Assembly: GCF_022201045.2 (NCBI RefSeq)
Contig: NC_068563.1
Coordinates: 2,480,001 to 2,544,000, forward strand
Length of the DNA stretch: 64,000 nt
From: Citrus sinensis
Taxonomy: Eukaryota > Streptophyta > Magnoliopsida > Sapindales > Rutaceae
Direction of reading: 5' to 3'
Shown one piece after another: positions 33,994 to 47,174 of the stretch. Both the position numbers and the translations under genes were made by a program. Under the pieces are notes generated by a model. It was not told where the DNA came from. It did not search any database and saw nothing but the letters and a program-made list of their open reading frames with translations. Within the stretch, counting starts at the first letter, position 1; the number at the start of each line of letters is the position of its first letter.

Positions 33994-35467
33994 TTTGCTT
34001 CTTCTTGATCTTCTTCTTCTTTTTCTTCTCTTTGGTCATATGAGTGATAATAGACACTCTGCAACTCAAAATATAAATAACCGAATGGTTGCTTCCATGA
34101 TACGTTTCTTTTCTCTTTATAAGAGAGCTGCCGCCATTTGGCAGAAACAATACAGGTAATTTAGCTGGCACCAATCTTCTCAGACAGACGACCTAGAAAT
34201 CTTTTCTCCATCCGCGATTAGTCGGTAATAATTTGATAAGTAAATTTTTCTTAAAGAAAATTACTAATTTGTCTGATCAATTAAGTTTTGAAAATTAGGA
34301 TCTTTCCTAATCTGAATTACGTGATTTTTTAAAATTTTGTATCACATGTCTTTTAAGATTTCATTATTTTTATTTTTTATGAGTTAATCTCTAATCACCA
34401 GGTAGATTTTGATCACGAGAAGCTCATACTATTCATAAGGGAGTTCTAAATACACATAACATGATCATTAAATTGACATGATGTAAAATTTTCTTCTTCT
34501 GAAATAATAATACATACATTTCAAAAGTTACTTTTAGAGATGTTAAATTTTAAACTATGATATATTTACTATACATGTATAAAAGATTGCTATAAAATTT
34601 CTGACAAAAATGTTACAACCTAATTTGTGGAGTATAAAAGAAGAATAATGCATTATTTTTTTTGTTAAATTTTTTTTAATATCATACATATACACATAAT
34701 TTTTTTGCAATATATATACACACGCGCGCACACATAAATTAAATTAAATTTCATATAAAACTGAAGTGAGGGTTTGATACTTAAATCTCCAGCTTTAATC
34801 ACTTTATCTTAGTGGTCAATTATTATTTGCTGTGTAATTCTTATTTTAAAAAAACACATTTAATAGTTTTAAATTTAATGGTAGTTTTTAAAACCTAATC
34901 ATATGTTCTCTTTTTATACCGTAAGTCTTGTGTTAGTCTCCAGACCCATATACGGACACATGAGTGCTCGTATCAATTTAAGACTAGCCTCACCTATTTT
35001 GCACTTTCACATATAAGTATAAACATCTATTGTCAGTTATTTAATCATCAATCATACCTTAAAAAAAGATAATGAAATCACATTTAAAAGCAAACTTTTA
35101 GATTATTTATAATGTTGATTTTTAAAAAGAGAAATGGTCAATCTTTTAGAGATATATTACAAGATACAAGAGATAAAAATAATAATTTTTGACAATTTAT
35201 TTTAAAAAAGTTGAAAGTTTTTTTAGAAGCCGAATCGTATGTTCTGTTTTACACCTTATCGTGTTAGTCACCTAATTATATATACACGGACACATGCTAT
35301 ACTCATGTCAATTTTAGACCAATCTCATCCATTTTACTCCTTCACATAACATCTCTTTATAAAACTTTTTTAATTAAATAATTTTCAGTCAATTAGTTGT
35401 CAATCATACTTAAAAAAAAATAGTAAATTACAAAAAAAAGAAACAAGAATATATATATATATAATCA
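33994..35467. other. Intergenic, right part of duplicated flank
   Basis: Homologous to 25290-26170. The sub-block with the GGACACATGAGTGCTCGT pattern occurs twice here (34895-35030 and 35225-35380) and once at 25965-26090, so it was locally duplicated again. No gene seen. Confidence 0.55.
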
Positions 35468-35614
35468 TTCTCAGGTGTGGACGTCCGTATTTTTTTAATG
35501 CGGACACATTTTTAAACTATGAGATTTTAAAGAGTTAAAAACTAACTCTCTTAAATCTCGCAGTTTTAAAATGTATTTGTATGAAAAATAAATGAGGACG
35601 TCCGCACTAAAGAA
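35468..35614. mobile_element. Small foldback element (MITE-like)
   Basis: 147 bp whose two halves are inverted copies. Terminal 19-mers match at 15 of 19 positions (left TTCTCAGGTGTGGACGTCC), with identical GGACGTCC cores, and the pairing continues through ACATTTTTAAACTATGAGAT against its partner at about 35546-35575. No clear target duplication because the flanks are simple TA. It ends about 260 bp upstream of the REV1 start codon. Confidence 0.7.
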
Positions 35615-35875
35615 AGACTATATATACATACACACATATACACATATATATTTTTTTACTCCCTTTAATAACAAATTTTTTTTTTAAAAGTCAACGTTCT
35701 CAATAGTCAAAAACCCTCTAGTCCATGAAAGTGATGAAACCCACCCGATTAAGTCATTTACCTCCGACCCGACTAAAGAACTTCCCATATAAAAAATGAA
35801 CCGACAAATTGCCGCTTCATTTAAATCATTTCTTTTGGATCTTCCTTCTTCTACACTCTTTCTCCCTCGGAAGAA

Positions 35876-38800
35876 ATGAGTTTCAATTCTTCAAATTCAG
35901 AAGGCCAGAAATCAAAGAGAAGCTTTAATTCTAGTAATTCAAATAACAATAGCAATAACAATGATAACAAGAAGAATAAAAGCAACCAGAAAACCCTAGG
36001 CGTAGCTTGGGGCTCCAATTCTTACTCCTCCTCTCGCTCTTCTTTTCGCAAATCTAATTTTCCCGATTTTGGCAGGTAATTTTTTTTCTAGTATTTTGAT
36101 ATAATTCTCATCGGTTTTGATGCATGGCCTGTAATTTAAATTTTTGAAAGAATTGATTTGTATTAAATTATTAAAAGAAATTGTTTAGGGGAGCCTATTG
36201 TTTATATGAACCATGAGGTACAGCTAGTTATTGTACTAATACAAGTGAGTTTAACTAAATTTTTCTAATCGTTCTGTTTGTTTCTATGAATTTTGATAAA
36301 GTTTTAGTTTTGTTAATTTTTACTACGTGTAACTGACATGCTTGCGTATTTTTAAGATGAATCAGAGACATTTTATTAAAAAGTTATCATTATTATAAAT
36401 TTTGTTATTTTTTTCATTGGTGCTGGTTGTTTTGAATACAGTTATATGGTAGAAAAGAACCGGAAACTTCAAAGTCAGTTTGATGCAGAAGCTTCGAGCT
36501 CTTCGCATAGTGCTTCGACCTCTGGAAGGCTTATATTTCAGGGGGTTTCGATTTTTGTTGATGGTTTCACTATTCCTTCAAGTCAGGTATGTTTTCTTCA
36601 TAGGATAGTTTTCTTAAGCTATGTTTGGTTGCAAGGAGACTTAAGTATCAAAATTTCGAAAAGCAAAAATTAATGCTTATGCTTTATGGTTTTAATTCAC
36701 TGTGTAAAACGTTTGGATGGACCATCTTCATTTCATTTCTTTTCCTAAGTTGTCTGGCTTTTATCTTTTGTGTGGATTTTGGTAGTGAATAATTTGTTGC
36801 CTTAGGAACTGCGCGGCTATATGTTGAAATATGGTGGTCGATTTGAGAATTACTTTTCCAGGAGTCATGTCACCCATATCATCTGTAGCAATCTTCCAGA
36901 CAGTAAAATCAAGAATTTGAGGTTCACATTATTAACCTTGGTTTCTTGTCCAAACTAAAAAATTGTAATTTTTATTTGGATAGAATTAGTTATGATGCTG
37001 GTAATTTTAACGTAGGTCCTTCAGTCGTGGGCTCCCAGTAGTGAAACCGACATGGATTCTGGATTCTGTTGCTGCTAACAAAATTTTGAGTTGTAAGTTT
37101 GTGATTTTGCTGACTTTATCTTGATTTCCTGAATATTTCTCCAACTGGAGTGATGGATCATGCACAAGTTTCTCTTTCAAAAGGATTATGTGACTATTAT
37201 TTCTGTCTTTTCTTTTATCTTTGTTTTTCTAAATTAATTTTCTTCAATGTTGCTTTGCTACCATTAGGGGTTCCTTACGAGCTTGATCAACTTGCTAATA
37301 ATCAACCGAAGTTGTCTGACTTCTTTGCTTCAAAGGGCAGCCACGTCCCTGAGGATGCTCCTATCACCTCGGTTTATCAAGCAAAACTTCAAACAGAGGA
37401 TGCATCTCTGAATGATGGCTGTTCAAATAATGATGGTTTGTCTGAAATGGATGTGTCTATGGAACACGAAGGGCAGATTAGTGTAGAAATTGAAAATCCT
37501 GCACTAGATAATGATAATGAAAAGATGACTGAGCAACAATTTTGTTGTGATGGAAAATCTTGTGAAGAAAACGTGGCAGAACGCAGTAGTTCTGATATAG
37601 AAAATGAAAGCAGTGTGAAAAATGGACATCAGTCTTCTACTCTTCAACCTGCTACAAGTTCAACTGTTGCCTCTTCTAGAAAATGCCATTCAACTCTTGG
37701 GGATCCCAATTTTGTGGAAAATTATTTCAAGGTAGTGAAATGGAAAGTGATTGCATGTTTTTGCTTTAGTTTCATATCGTCTTCTTCTGTGCTCCATGGG
37801 TTATTTTAAGCATTTTAAATCTACATAATTGATACCTCTCTTGATGAATCTGTATGACCAGTTGTGCACAAAAAGTTATCTGCAGGAACTTAGTCTTGGT
37901 TATATCCTAACAAGGACTCTGGTTTCTGTAGAGTTCAAGGCTTCACTTCATTGGTACTTGGAGAAATCGGTATCGTAAACGTTTCCCCAACTGCAGTGGG
38001 CTTAAGTGCATGAGTTCTAGCCCAAGAGTTTCATCAGATTCTCAGAGGACTGCCATCATTCATGTTGACATGGTAATCTCGTTATCATGGGGTTTATAAC
38101 AGGATTTCTAATAGACATCTTTTCTTTTGCCTATTATTATGGTTGTGAACTTCACCAATTCTAGAGCAATGTGAAACCTGTTGAACAAAATGGATGACCT
38201 CTGGACGTCATAGATGCATGTGCTGTGTTGTCCTTATCTGGGTTTGTAATATACCATTGATGCTGTTATTCTGCTCCAGGACTGCTTCTTTGTGTCAGTT
38301 GTCATCAGGAATCGTCCTGAATTACAGGATAAGCCTGTAGCTGTATGTCATTCAGACAATCCTAAAGGAACTGCTGAAATTTCATCTGCGAATTATCCTG
38401 CTAGATCTTATGGTTGGTTCTATTCTAAGTCTTCTATATCTCAGTCCACTTACATTTTTTATGGTTTATGTATTTTCTGTATACAAGTTGATTTTAATCC
38501 TTACTTTCAGGAGTTAGGGCTGGAATGTTTGTTAGAGATGCCAAGGCTCTTTGTCCCCGCCTCGTCATTGTCCCTTACAACTTTGAAGCATATGAGGAGG
38601 TAATAAATTTGAACATCCACTTTGAGCATGTTTAAAGGATGTGGCACTTCTGCAGCCTAGTGGGTTTCCTGATCTTTTTCTTGTTTTTTTGTGAAACTAT
38701 GAAGGTTGCCGATCAGTTTTATGACATCTTGCATAAGCACTGCGATAAAGTTCAGGTCTGGTCATGGTTCCTTGAATGCTAATTCATTCCTCCTTTGAGT

Positions 38801-41800
38801 TCTTATCAATATAATGTTTGTTGAATACAGGCAGTTAGCTGTGACGAAGCATTTTTAGATGTCACAAACTTGGGAGGGGAGAATCATGAATTTCTAGCTT
38901 CAAAAATAAGAAAAGAGATTTTTGAAACCACAGGTTGCACAGCAAGTATTGGCATAGCTGGGAGTATGCTTGTTGCCCGCCTTGCCACTAGAACGGCTAA
39001 ACCTAACGGTCAATGCTACATCCCTCCAGAGGGGGTATGTCTTGTGACTGTTGTTTTTTTATAGGAGGCATTGTCTAATAATTTGTTTATATTAGTATTT
39101 CAGTGTGGATGTTCTGATATGGTAAATGATAATTTTACCATGCCATAACTTGTTACATTCTCAAAATAATTGTTCGCTCATTTTTTTTTCCTTTGAATTT
39201 TTTTATGACTTACGAACTTAATGTAATTGTTTTCAAGTGCTTTAAGAAATAAGAAAATCCACTCTGGTTATGTGTTGTATAACTTATGAAGTTGACACTA
39301 TCCCTTCTATATATCCATACAAGTTATGTAGTGTTGCATGAAGGTCACCTTCTTGACTAAAGTAGTTGAATTGTTGCAGGTGGATGAGTATCTGAATCAA
39401 CTTCCAATCAAAGAACTTCCAGGAATAGGTTATGCTTTAGAGGAGAAGTTGAAGAAGCAAAACGTTTGGACTTGTGGTCAGTTGCGTACGATTTCCAAGG
39501 TCTATTATGTCTCATCTCTAATTGCGGATATTAGTTTGCAATTTTTGATATTAGACCCAGTCTTGTCATTCTACTTTAGGTTACAAATGTATAATTCCCA
39601 TAGACTCTAGCAGGTTATGATTTGACCACTGGCATTCTACAGACCTTTATTTCATTAATCTTTATTTACATTGGATTACCACATTGTCTCTGCAGACAAA
39701 AAAGAAAAGTAAATGAAAGGGTAAATATTCTTTATTGACTAGAACAAAATGAATTGACTAAATTAGAACTAAATGAATGGGACTAAATTCTACAAGAAAA
39801 TACTGAAATATGTTCTGAAGTGTTTCTTAATCAGAATTAATTTGTTAAAAGTCAAAAAAGCAATAGGCAAGGACGTTTCTGTGTATTCTACTGCATTTAG
39901 TTTTTTGGAATTTCAGGACTCTCTTCAAAAGGATTTTGGAACAAAAACTGGTGAGATGCTGTGGAATTATAGTAGAGGAGTAGATAACCGGGAAGTTGGG
40001 GTCATTCAGGTTTGGAAAAATATATTTGTTCTTTGTGCCAGCACTTGTATACTTTAGACTGCTATGTGCTCTTAAAGATGAACCTCGTGTTTATTATTAT
40101 TATATTGTTGTTAGAAATGAGGATTATACAAAAAGAATAAGCAGTCTGTTAAAATAGGACCAGCCTGAGCTGACAAAAAGAAATATCCTGTAATTTGCTG
40201 GAAAATGCATAGTATGCTATCCTTCTGCTTATTGAGTTGATTTTTATATTTAACATACATGTTTTCTAGTATATTTGCTTCTATGTATTTTTATTTCTTA
40301 TTTTTCTATTTTCTTTTCTCATGTTATTTGACATCATCTGAGGCTTGCTGACAGATGATGTGATCTGCAGGAAAGCAAGTCTATAGGTGCTGAAGTAAAT
40401 TGGGGGGTCAGGTTTAAGGATTTGAATGATGTGGGTATTCTGATGCCTTGTAGAAGCTTACTCTCACTTTTTCTTTTTCTCTCTCTTTGGGAAGGTCATG
40501 AATTGATGTATTATTTATTGCAGAGTCAACATTTTCTTTTGAGCCTTTGCAAGGAGGTTTCATTGCGCTTGCAGGGGTGTGGAGTGAAAGGACGTACATT
40601 TACCCTCAAGGTATGTCTTTCTGCCATTGTGCTTTATCTTTAAATCATGCAATGCACTCAGTTGAGTGGAGCTTCCTCTTGATGTATTATGTCTCCTTAA
40701 TCCCTTGAGAAGCTACGTCTTAGTTATTATAGGGATGTGATATGAACAAAATTCATTTTATTTATTTGTTTATTCCTGTATACTTCTAGATAAAAAAGAG
40801 AAAACAAGATGCTGGCGAGCCTACAAAATATATGGGCTGTGGGGTCTGTGATAATTTGAGCCACTCCACAACGGTATTAGCTATGGATGAAATGCAGCTT
40901 CAATTATTTTTTTTAATCCCTATATGTATTGGAGGTTGAAGTATTAAGATTATTAAGGTTTGCTATAGGTTCCAGTTGCTACTAATGATGTGGAAGTGCT
41001 TCAGAGGATAACCAAGCAGCTTTTTGGGTCTTTCCATTTAGGTAAGTTAGTGTAGCAAATTAGAGTATTTTTAAACTTCCATTTTGGATAAGAGTATCCA
41101 TGTTGTTGGTGTGTGTAATTTAATGGTCAGCTATTTTGTATCTATAAACTTTGTAAACCTTCTTTTTGTTTCATGTTGTATTTTCTGGATAGAGATAGCA
41201 TTCTGTTAATATTTTGATTGATTTTGCACAGATGTTCAGGACATTCGGGGTATTGGCTTGCAAGTTTCGAAGCTTGAAAATGCCGACACTTCTAAACAAG
41301 GTATGTGGTGCTGAAGATAGTTCATACCAATTGTATTCTGCCTAATTTCTTATACTTCATGACACTGTTTTAGCTATAACAAATACGTGCTGTTTCTAAG
41401 GCTAACTTATATATATTACAGATTTTCTCCCTCACTAGTTACTACAATGTCATTTGTTCTAATAATCAAAGTTTGTTTCTGATAAAGTTTTCCTTTTAAC
41501 TCTGGTGGTATGAAGGGGTTGAAAGAAACACTTTAAAATCTTGGCTCACATCTGCATCTGCTACTACAGAAGAGCAACATGATATCAATAGAAGGACTGG
41601 AGAGAGAACTAATATAGGTATTTTAAAGTTCCATTTTGCACACTACATGTCCTTGATTACTTCTAATAGCATTTTTATTAAAATTTCTGATCTATCTGCG
41701 TCTGGTTTCTGAGGTGAACACTGAAATTATAAAAATTGGATGATTACTGGCACAGAGGAGGACTCAGTTATATATGGAATATAATAGAGTTTTAGCAGAA

Positions 41801-44430
41801 TTTTCTGTTTGCTTCTGCTGCTTGAAACTCTAAATGCTCGTATATGAGATTATCAAAATTGTTTATTTGAGATGTACATTTACTGATTAGGATGACAACG
41901 AAAGATCTTATTAGCATTCATGATATTACTGAGTCGATCAGGAAAAGGAGTTAGAAACAATCATGTTTCTGGTAATACATGAAGTTTAGTTGTCTTAACA
42001 TTAGGGATTAGGGTGAGAGTATCACACGATGTTAAGTTTTTATTGGTATCTTGTATAAAGATATGTTGATAACCTGATATTGGGATGTCCTATCTATTGG
42101 TATAGTATTGTAGAACTTACTACGCCGACTCTTGACTCTGAATTAGGTTCTAAGATAAGTCACTATGAAAGCTATTATAATTTCTAAGATGGCAACATTT
42201 GGAAATTATTCCAACTTCAGGCAAAAGAAGGCCGGATGTTTTATATAAAAATTTTAATTTTTCAATTATGTTTATTTGAACATTTGCTTTTATTGTTGAT
42301 TTGGTTAAAGATGAAATAAAATGACTGCTCGTCCATTAATGGTTTTCTTGATAGATTGTGTGAGACATAGTGATGGAAGTCTGGGTCAACTGTGCGCTGA
42401 TGCAGGTGAGCGTTCTGTTCAAATGGACAATAATCTGTCCAGTTGTCAAGCTTCTTCGAACCAAACTCTGCCACCTTTGTGCCATCTTGATATGGGAGTT
42501 GTAGAGAATCTTCCTCCAGAACTGTTTTCAGAACTGAATGAAACCTATGGTGGGAAGTTAGTTGATTTTATTGCTAAGAACAAATGTAGAAGTGAAAATA
42601 CCAGCAGTTCTTTATGTAACTCTCCTTACAAAACTGAAGGTGATCTTTTCTTACCTGGATTTTAAAGGAATAATATGGTAATATTCATTAGTTTCTACCA
42701 GTTCCTTATGGATGTGTTGGTTTTGTTGATTAAGGTGCTGTAAACAAGGGAAAGCAACCTCTCTTTTCTGAGGTCACCCTGAAAGGAGGGCCTGTGGAAG
42801 TAAAGGTAACTTCTTATCATTATCATTCTGGCTTTGTTTCTCAGTCACTAGTTGATGAAATATTTGCACATTTTGTTAGGCTGAACAGTATACAGTTGAG
42901 GAAATGCAGGCAGTATCTGTTTTGAGAGCAGGATCCTGCAGTGGGGCCAGTACCACTTTGGGTCTTAATAAAATTGATTTAATGCCTTCATCTCTTAGTC
43001 AGGTAGATATCTCAGTGTTACAACAGTTACCTGAAGAAGTGAGAGTTGATATACTTGAGCAGCTTCCTGCACACAGAGAGCAGGATTTCACTTGTAGTGC
43101 TGCCTTGGTTCTTCCAGAAAATGCACAGGAATTATTAGGTTTCAAGACCACTGAGAATCTTTCTGGATTAAATGAATCTGTGGTTAACAATAATCTTTGG
43201 GCTGGAAATCCTCCACTGTGGGTTGATAAGTTTAAAGCCAGCAACTTCTTGATGCTGAACATTCTGGCAGACATGTACTACAAGTCTGGATCAACTGAGA
43301 ATTTATCTCCAACATTGCAACATACTGTATCCATACCTCTACATCCTCTGGATGCAAGTTCTGATGGATGGGATGAAGCCATTCATTACATGTGTGAGCT
43401 TCTCAGGCAATATATTGAACTGAGGCTAGAAGTAGATATCGAAGAAATCTACATTTGTTTTCGGCTTCTGAAAAGGTATTTGTGCAAAGCTGGCTGACTA
43501 ATTTTGAGTTCTGTTGAACTTCTTTTCAGGGATAGAGCCTTATTTGATTGATATTGTTTGAAATCTTATCAACGTTGTTTTCCCTATAAAAAATATACCT
43601 TACTGAATATGTGGAAATGAAATTCCCAATTGTGTTTGTCCTAAACTTCTATTCTTTGATAACTTTGAAGAATATCTTGATTGGAGGTTTTATTCTTTCA
43701 GGATTATGGTGAAGTCAGAATTTTTTTCACAAGTTTATGACATCGTCTTACCTTACCTTCAGGTTAGTATGTCTACTTTTCTTATTTTGAAATTTCTTGG
43801 ACAGAAGAGCGTCTTATGGTGACAATTAACATTTATCTTTAGAAATCCTGCTTTTTGTTACTCTGTGCTTCTATTACTAGACTACCAATATGTACTATAA
43901 GGTATTTGAAACATACTTGATGGGATTTCTCCACAAAGTTGTATTACAATGGGATATTAAGACAGAAGTCCACATGTTTATGCTAATTACAGAGTCTACA
44001 TATTAGAGTTTATAAACTGTAATCTATGAACTGATGGGTTAGGGATAGTAAATTTCATCCTTATGTTTTAGTTTCTTAACGAACAGTTAGGACTTCGCTA
44101 CTCTGTTGTGCATGTTTAGAATTGCCGGTGGCATTGGTGTTCCCTTGACATTGTGTTCTAATCAGTATGTTAGGTAGTTCACTCAAAATCACCGGTGTAA
44201 GATTTTCTTTGTAATGGTTTGCATTCAACTCCATGTTGGAACTGCTACTTGAACTCCCACTAATTTTTATGCTTTTAAAAACATTCTTGATTACCATGAA
44301 AGGAGATATGATGAGATGACTTTCTTTTTCAAGGTTTTGCATCTGATATCTGATTCAGTTCCGCTTGTATTTAAATCTTGCTTTACAGGCATCTGTAGGT
44401 CATATCTATGGAGGAAACATGCATTTATAA
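35876..44430 (+). CDS. REV1: DNA repair protein REV1 (Y-family polymerase), 23 exons
   Basis: Exons: 35876-36075, 36442-36586, 36806-36921, 37016-37092, 37268-37731, 37932-38072, 38280-38412, 38511-38599, 38705-38755, 38831-39034, 39380-39499, 39917-40009, 40371-40430, 40524-40610, 40790-40873, 40969-41041, 41232-41300, 41516-41617, 42355-42639, 42735-42805, 42880-43475, 43702-43762, 44389-44430. All introns are GT-AG and the joined frame is open: 1120 residues, similar to Arabidopsis REV1. REV1 is a nuclear deoxycytidyl transferase and scaffold in translesion synthesis. Domains: BRCT (about 97-180, ending KPTWILDS), catalytic domain with HVDMDCFF (Asp380) and SCDEAFLD (Asp477, Glu478), little-finger region (LQGCGVKGRTFTLK), two ubiquitin-binding motifs (LPPEL about 822, LPEEV about 938), and the C-terminal protein-interaction domain (about 985-1120). 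The last exon codes for only 13 residues. No lesion found; probably functional. Confidence 0.97.
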
Positions 44431-46191
44431 TGTAGTTCCTCTTACCATGGAGCTTCTCACATTTGCTCTGAGGTATTTTGAATGCCCGCTGCACCCCCTG
44501 CAATTCACGACGAAGATCTGAAGGTTTACTTCTAAATGTTTGCTGTCCCTAATTTGGGTTCTACCTGTGTTTCTTTAATTCTAACCGTTTTTGTAAGATT
44601 TAAGTCTATTATATTTATATCTCTGGGCTTCAGATTCAATAATCTTTCCCCAAATTCAAAATAAAGTACATAGACTATATCTTCTTAATTCTGCCCTTTA
44701 TTCGAGTAGTTTTTTATTTGCCAAATTACCGAGATCTAAGCTTCTTTGAATCTAATTGCTTATTTTCTAAAATGATTCAAATCTCATATGCAGACTTACT
44801 ATTTAATGATGCTTTCGGGGTTAAACTTTTCCAAGCACCTTGCATCTGAGCTTGCTGTTCTATGTCGCGATTCAAGTGAATATGCTGTTTTTAAGTTCAA
44901 TTTAATCCACTTCAGTTCCAAAACATTTGTTGTCGGCTTGAGGATTCTTGCAAAATACTTGGGTAATATCTCACATTTTCTAATTATGGCTGAATTCTTT
45001 ATAGATATCATCTTCAACTGTTTTTGCCATACACTGTGCAACAAAGGTCTCTGATTAAATGCAGCACACTTAGAAGAGCATTCAGTTATTCTGTTTTGGC
45101 TTCTGAGAAACAACTGGCATAATACTGTCTAATTTTCATGAAGAGATGGTTTAGTTGCTTGGCGACTTCGCATTCAAGTTTCTATATCATTCCTAGGATG
45201 TGTTACTGATCTTATGTATAATCATCTGATTAAATACATTTCAGAGATGATTTGATACCTAGATATGAGTTATTTGGGTTCTTTTCCTCTTTATGGTTTT
45301 CAAAGATTTATGTTGATTGCTGTAAGAGATGTTGACTTTTAATCTTGTTCTTGATGCTTGCACATTGGATGTTATTTGGAATGCCCTTCACTGAAGCCAC
45401 TCTTTTCATTTTGATTTGTTTAGGGCTGTTATCACCTCCCTGCCTCAACCTGAATCCCCCATCTTGTACTGGAGATTTGTGATATTATATTTGACTTGGC
45501 GCTATGGAATAAATTGGAAAGTATCTTGAATTCATGAATTGGGTCTAAGGCATTGCATACAAGATCAACTTGTTGGTACTTCCTCTGCTCCTAGTTTAAT
45601 TAACACATTAATTGGGTTATTGTTTTCTAATGTGCTCTCACTATGTTTTTTTTCTAGAGACTGAAGTGGCCACCCTCAAGTTTTATTAGCAATATGTGAA
45701 ATGATTGGTCTTTGGTGAATCTCATTGTTTTGCTGCTGGTTCAGTCATTTGTCGACCAATGACTGCAGAAAAAGCCACTCGATAGTTGGCCTTTATCTTC
45801 TTAAAAGTATCATTGCAAATACAATGGTGGTTAGTGAAGAAACTGTTTGCACTTCAGTTTCTTTCTTTCATCCCCCCTCCACCAACCCCCTCCCCCCAAC
45901 CCCCCCGGCGGCACCCCGGCGTTAATAATATTATCTTGGAATTTTCGAAGGGGGGCCGTGCAGTATTCTTTTGTTTGCTCGTGGTAGGTTTTCTCATGTA
46001 AGTCCGGGGACGGTGGTGGTGGATTGATTCGAATGGGTCTGCCATTTGGATAGGGTGGTCCGTGCCATCTTCAAACCAACCTTTTTTTTTAAGGTTCCAA
46101 ATCCTTGATGGCATTCTCATTACTTTGACAATCTTGATGTTTGTACAATGCTCCTTCATGGTTCATCAAAGTTTCTGTTATTGAATTGTCC
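44431..46191. other. REV1 3' flank and intergenic
   Basis: No gene recognised. Contains a C-rich tract at 45872-45906 (see findings) beside an unrecognised open stretch on the minus strand (45854-46159). Confidence 0.4.
45872..45906 (-). other. Potential G-quadruplex (C-rich on plus strand)
   Basis: Runs of 6, 5, 6 and 7 C's within 35 nt, separated by 8, 1 and 2 nt; the minus strand therefore has four G-tracts. It satisfies the usual G4 pattern and is striking in otherwise AT-rich DNA. No gene lies close enough to assign a role. Confidence 0.6.
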
Positions 46192-47168
46192 AAGGGGTGA
46201 AATTTTGGGTCAGGATTCATTAATTTTATTCGATTCGAGTCAAATTAAATAGGTTGGAGTTTGAAAAAAAAAATAATTTGTTTAATAAATCAGCAAATTT
46301 GATTCAATTCGTTAAATAAATGAATTGAATTTAGGTTTAAGGTTGCCTATTCGTTTATTCGTTTAGAATATATTTATTAAGCGGGTTTTAAATGAACAAA
46401 ATAATAGACAATCTTTCTAATAAAATTACTTATTTACCATTAAAATTAAAAAAAAAAATTGTTTAAACATTTTCAAGGTATAAGGTTAGTTTTGTTATTA
46501 GGAAATGATAATAAGCCAAAAAAGAAAATGAAAGTAAAAGCATCATCACTCATCAGTTGATCTTAGGGTTTAGTCATGTTGAAATTGTTTAGAGGTAGAA
46601 CACATTTTCATAACTACACAATTAAAGTTATAATGAATGTTTTATTATTTATCACTTTGTGTGAATAGTTGTAATTCATGCTCTACTTTAGAGCAGTTCC
46701 AAGATAGTCATAATCATTTAAAAAACATGCGTCTTCGTTTCCCAAACGAAAGCCAAACTAAACACTCCCAAAAATTAGATCAATGCTCTCACTTAAAATG
46801 TTCAGGCAAGCTTCACTTCTGTTGGCTGCTGCAATGACAAGTTCTCGAATAGCTACACGTACCAATGATCTAACCGTCAATTTCATTCTTCCTTGCGCGT
46901 TTAAGTTTCTTCAGCTTCTTGTTTTTTTAATTGTACTTGTGTTTAGCTTGGAATTTGGATCTAGTTGTAATGAATCGATTTTGTTGGTTAGATTGTAAAC
47001 GAACTTAGCTGAAGTTATTCGATTCTTTATTTATCGTTTTCATTTATTATTTAATTTAATTTTGTATAGTAAATGAATTGCAATGAATCCGAATCCATTG
47101 AGTTTTGATTTGATTCATTTAGAATTCGACATAGATTCGATTCACCAATTTGTTTTGCCACCATTAAG
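46192..47168. mobile_element. Possible non-autonomous hAT element
   Basis: The left end AAGGGGTGAAATTTTGGGTC and the right end TTTTGCCACCATTAAG resemble plant hAT termini (GGGGTG.AAA / TTT.CCACC), and TTGTCC occurs directly on both sides (46186-46191 and 47169-47174). The interior is AT-rich, with many ATTCGATTC/GAATC motifs, and non-coding. The duplication is shorter than the 8 bp usual for hAT, and the terminal match is imperfect, so this is tentative. Confidence 0.35.
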
Positions 47169-47174
47169 TTGTCC

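Noticed and set aside
44788..45113. Open frames on both strands just after REV1
   Set aside because: REV1 has a complete C-terminus and stop at 44430; these frames match nothing recognisable.
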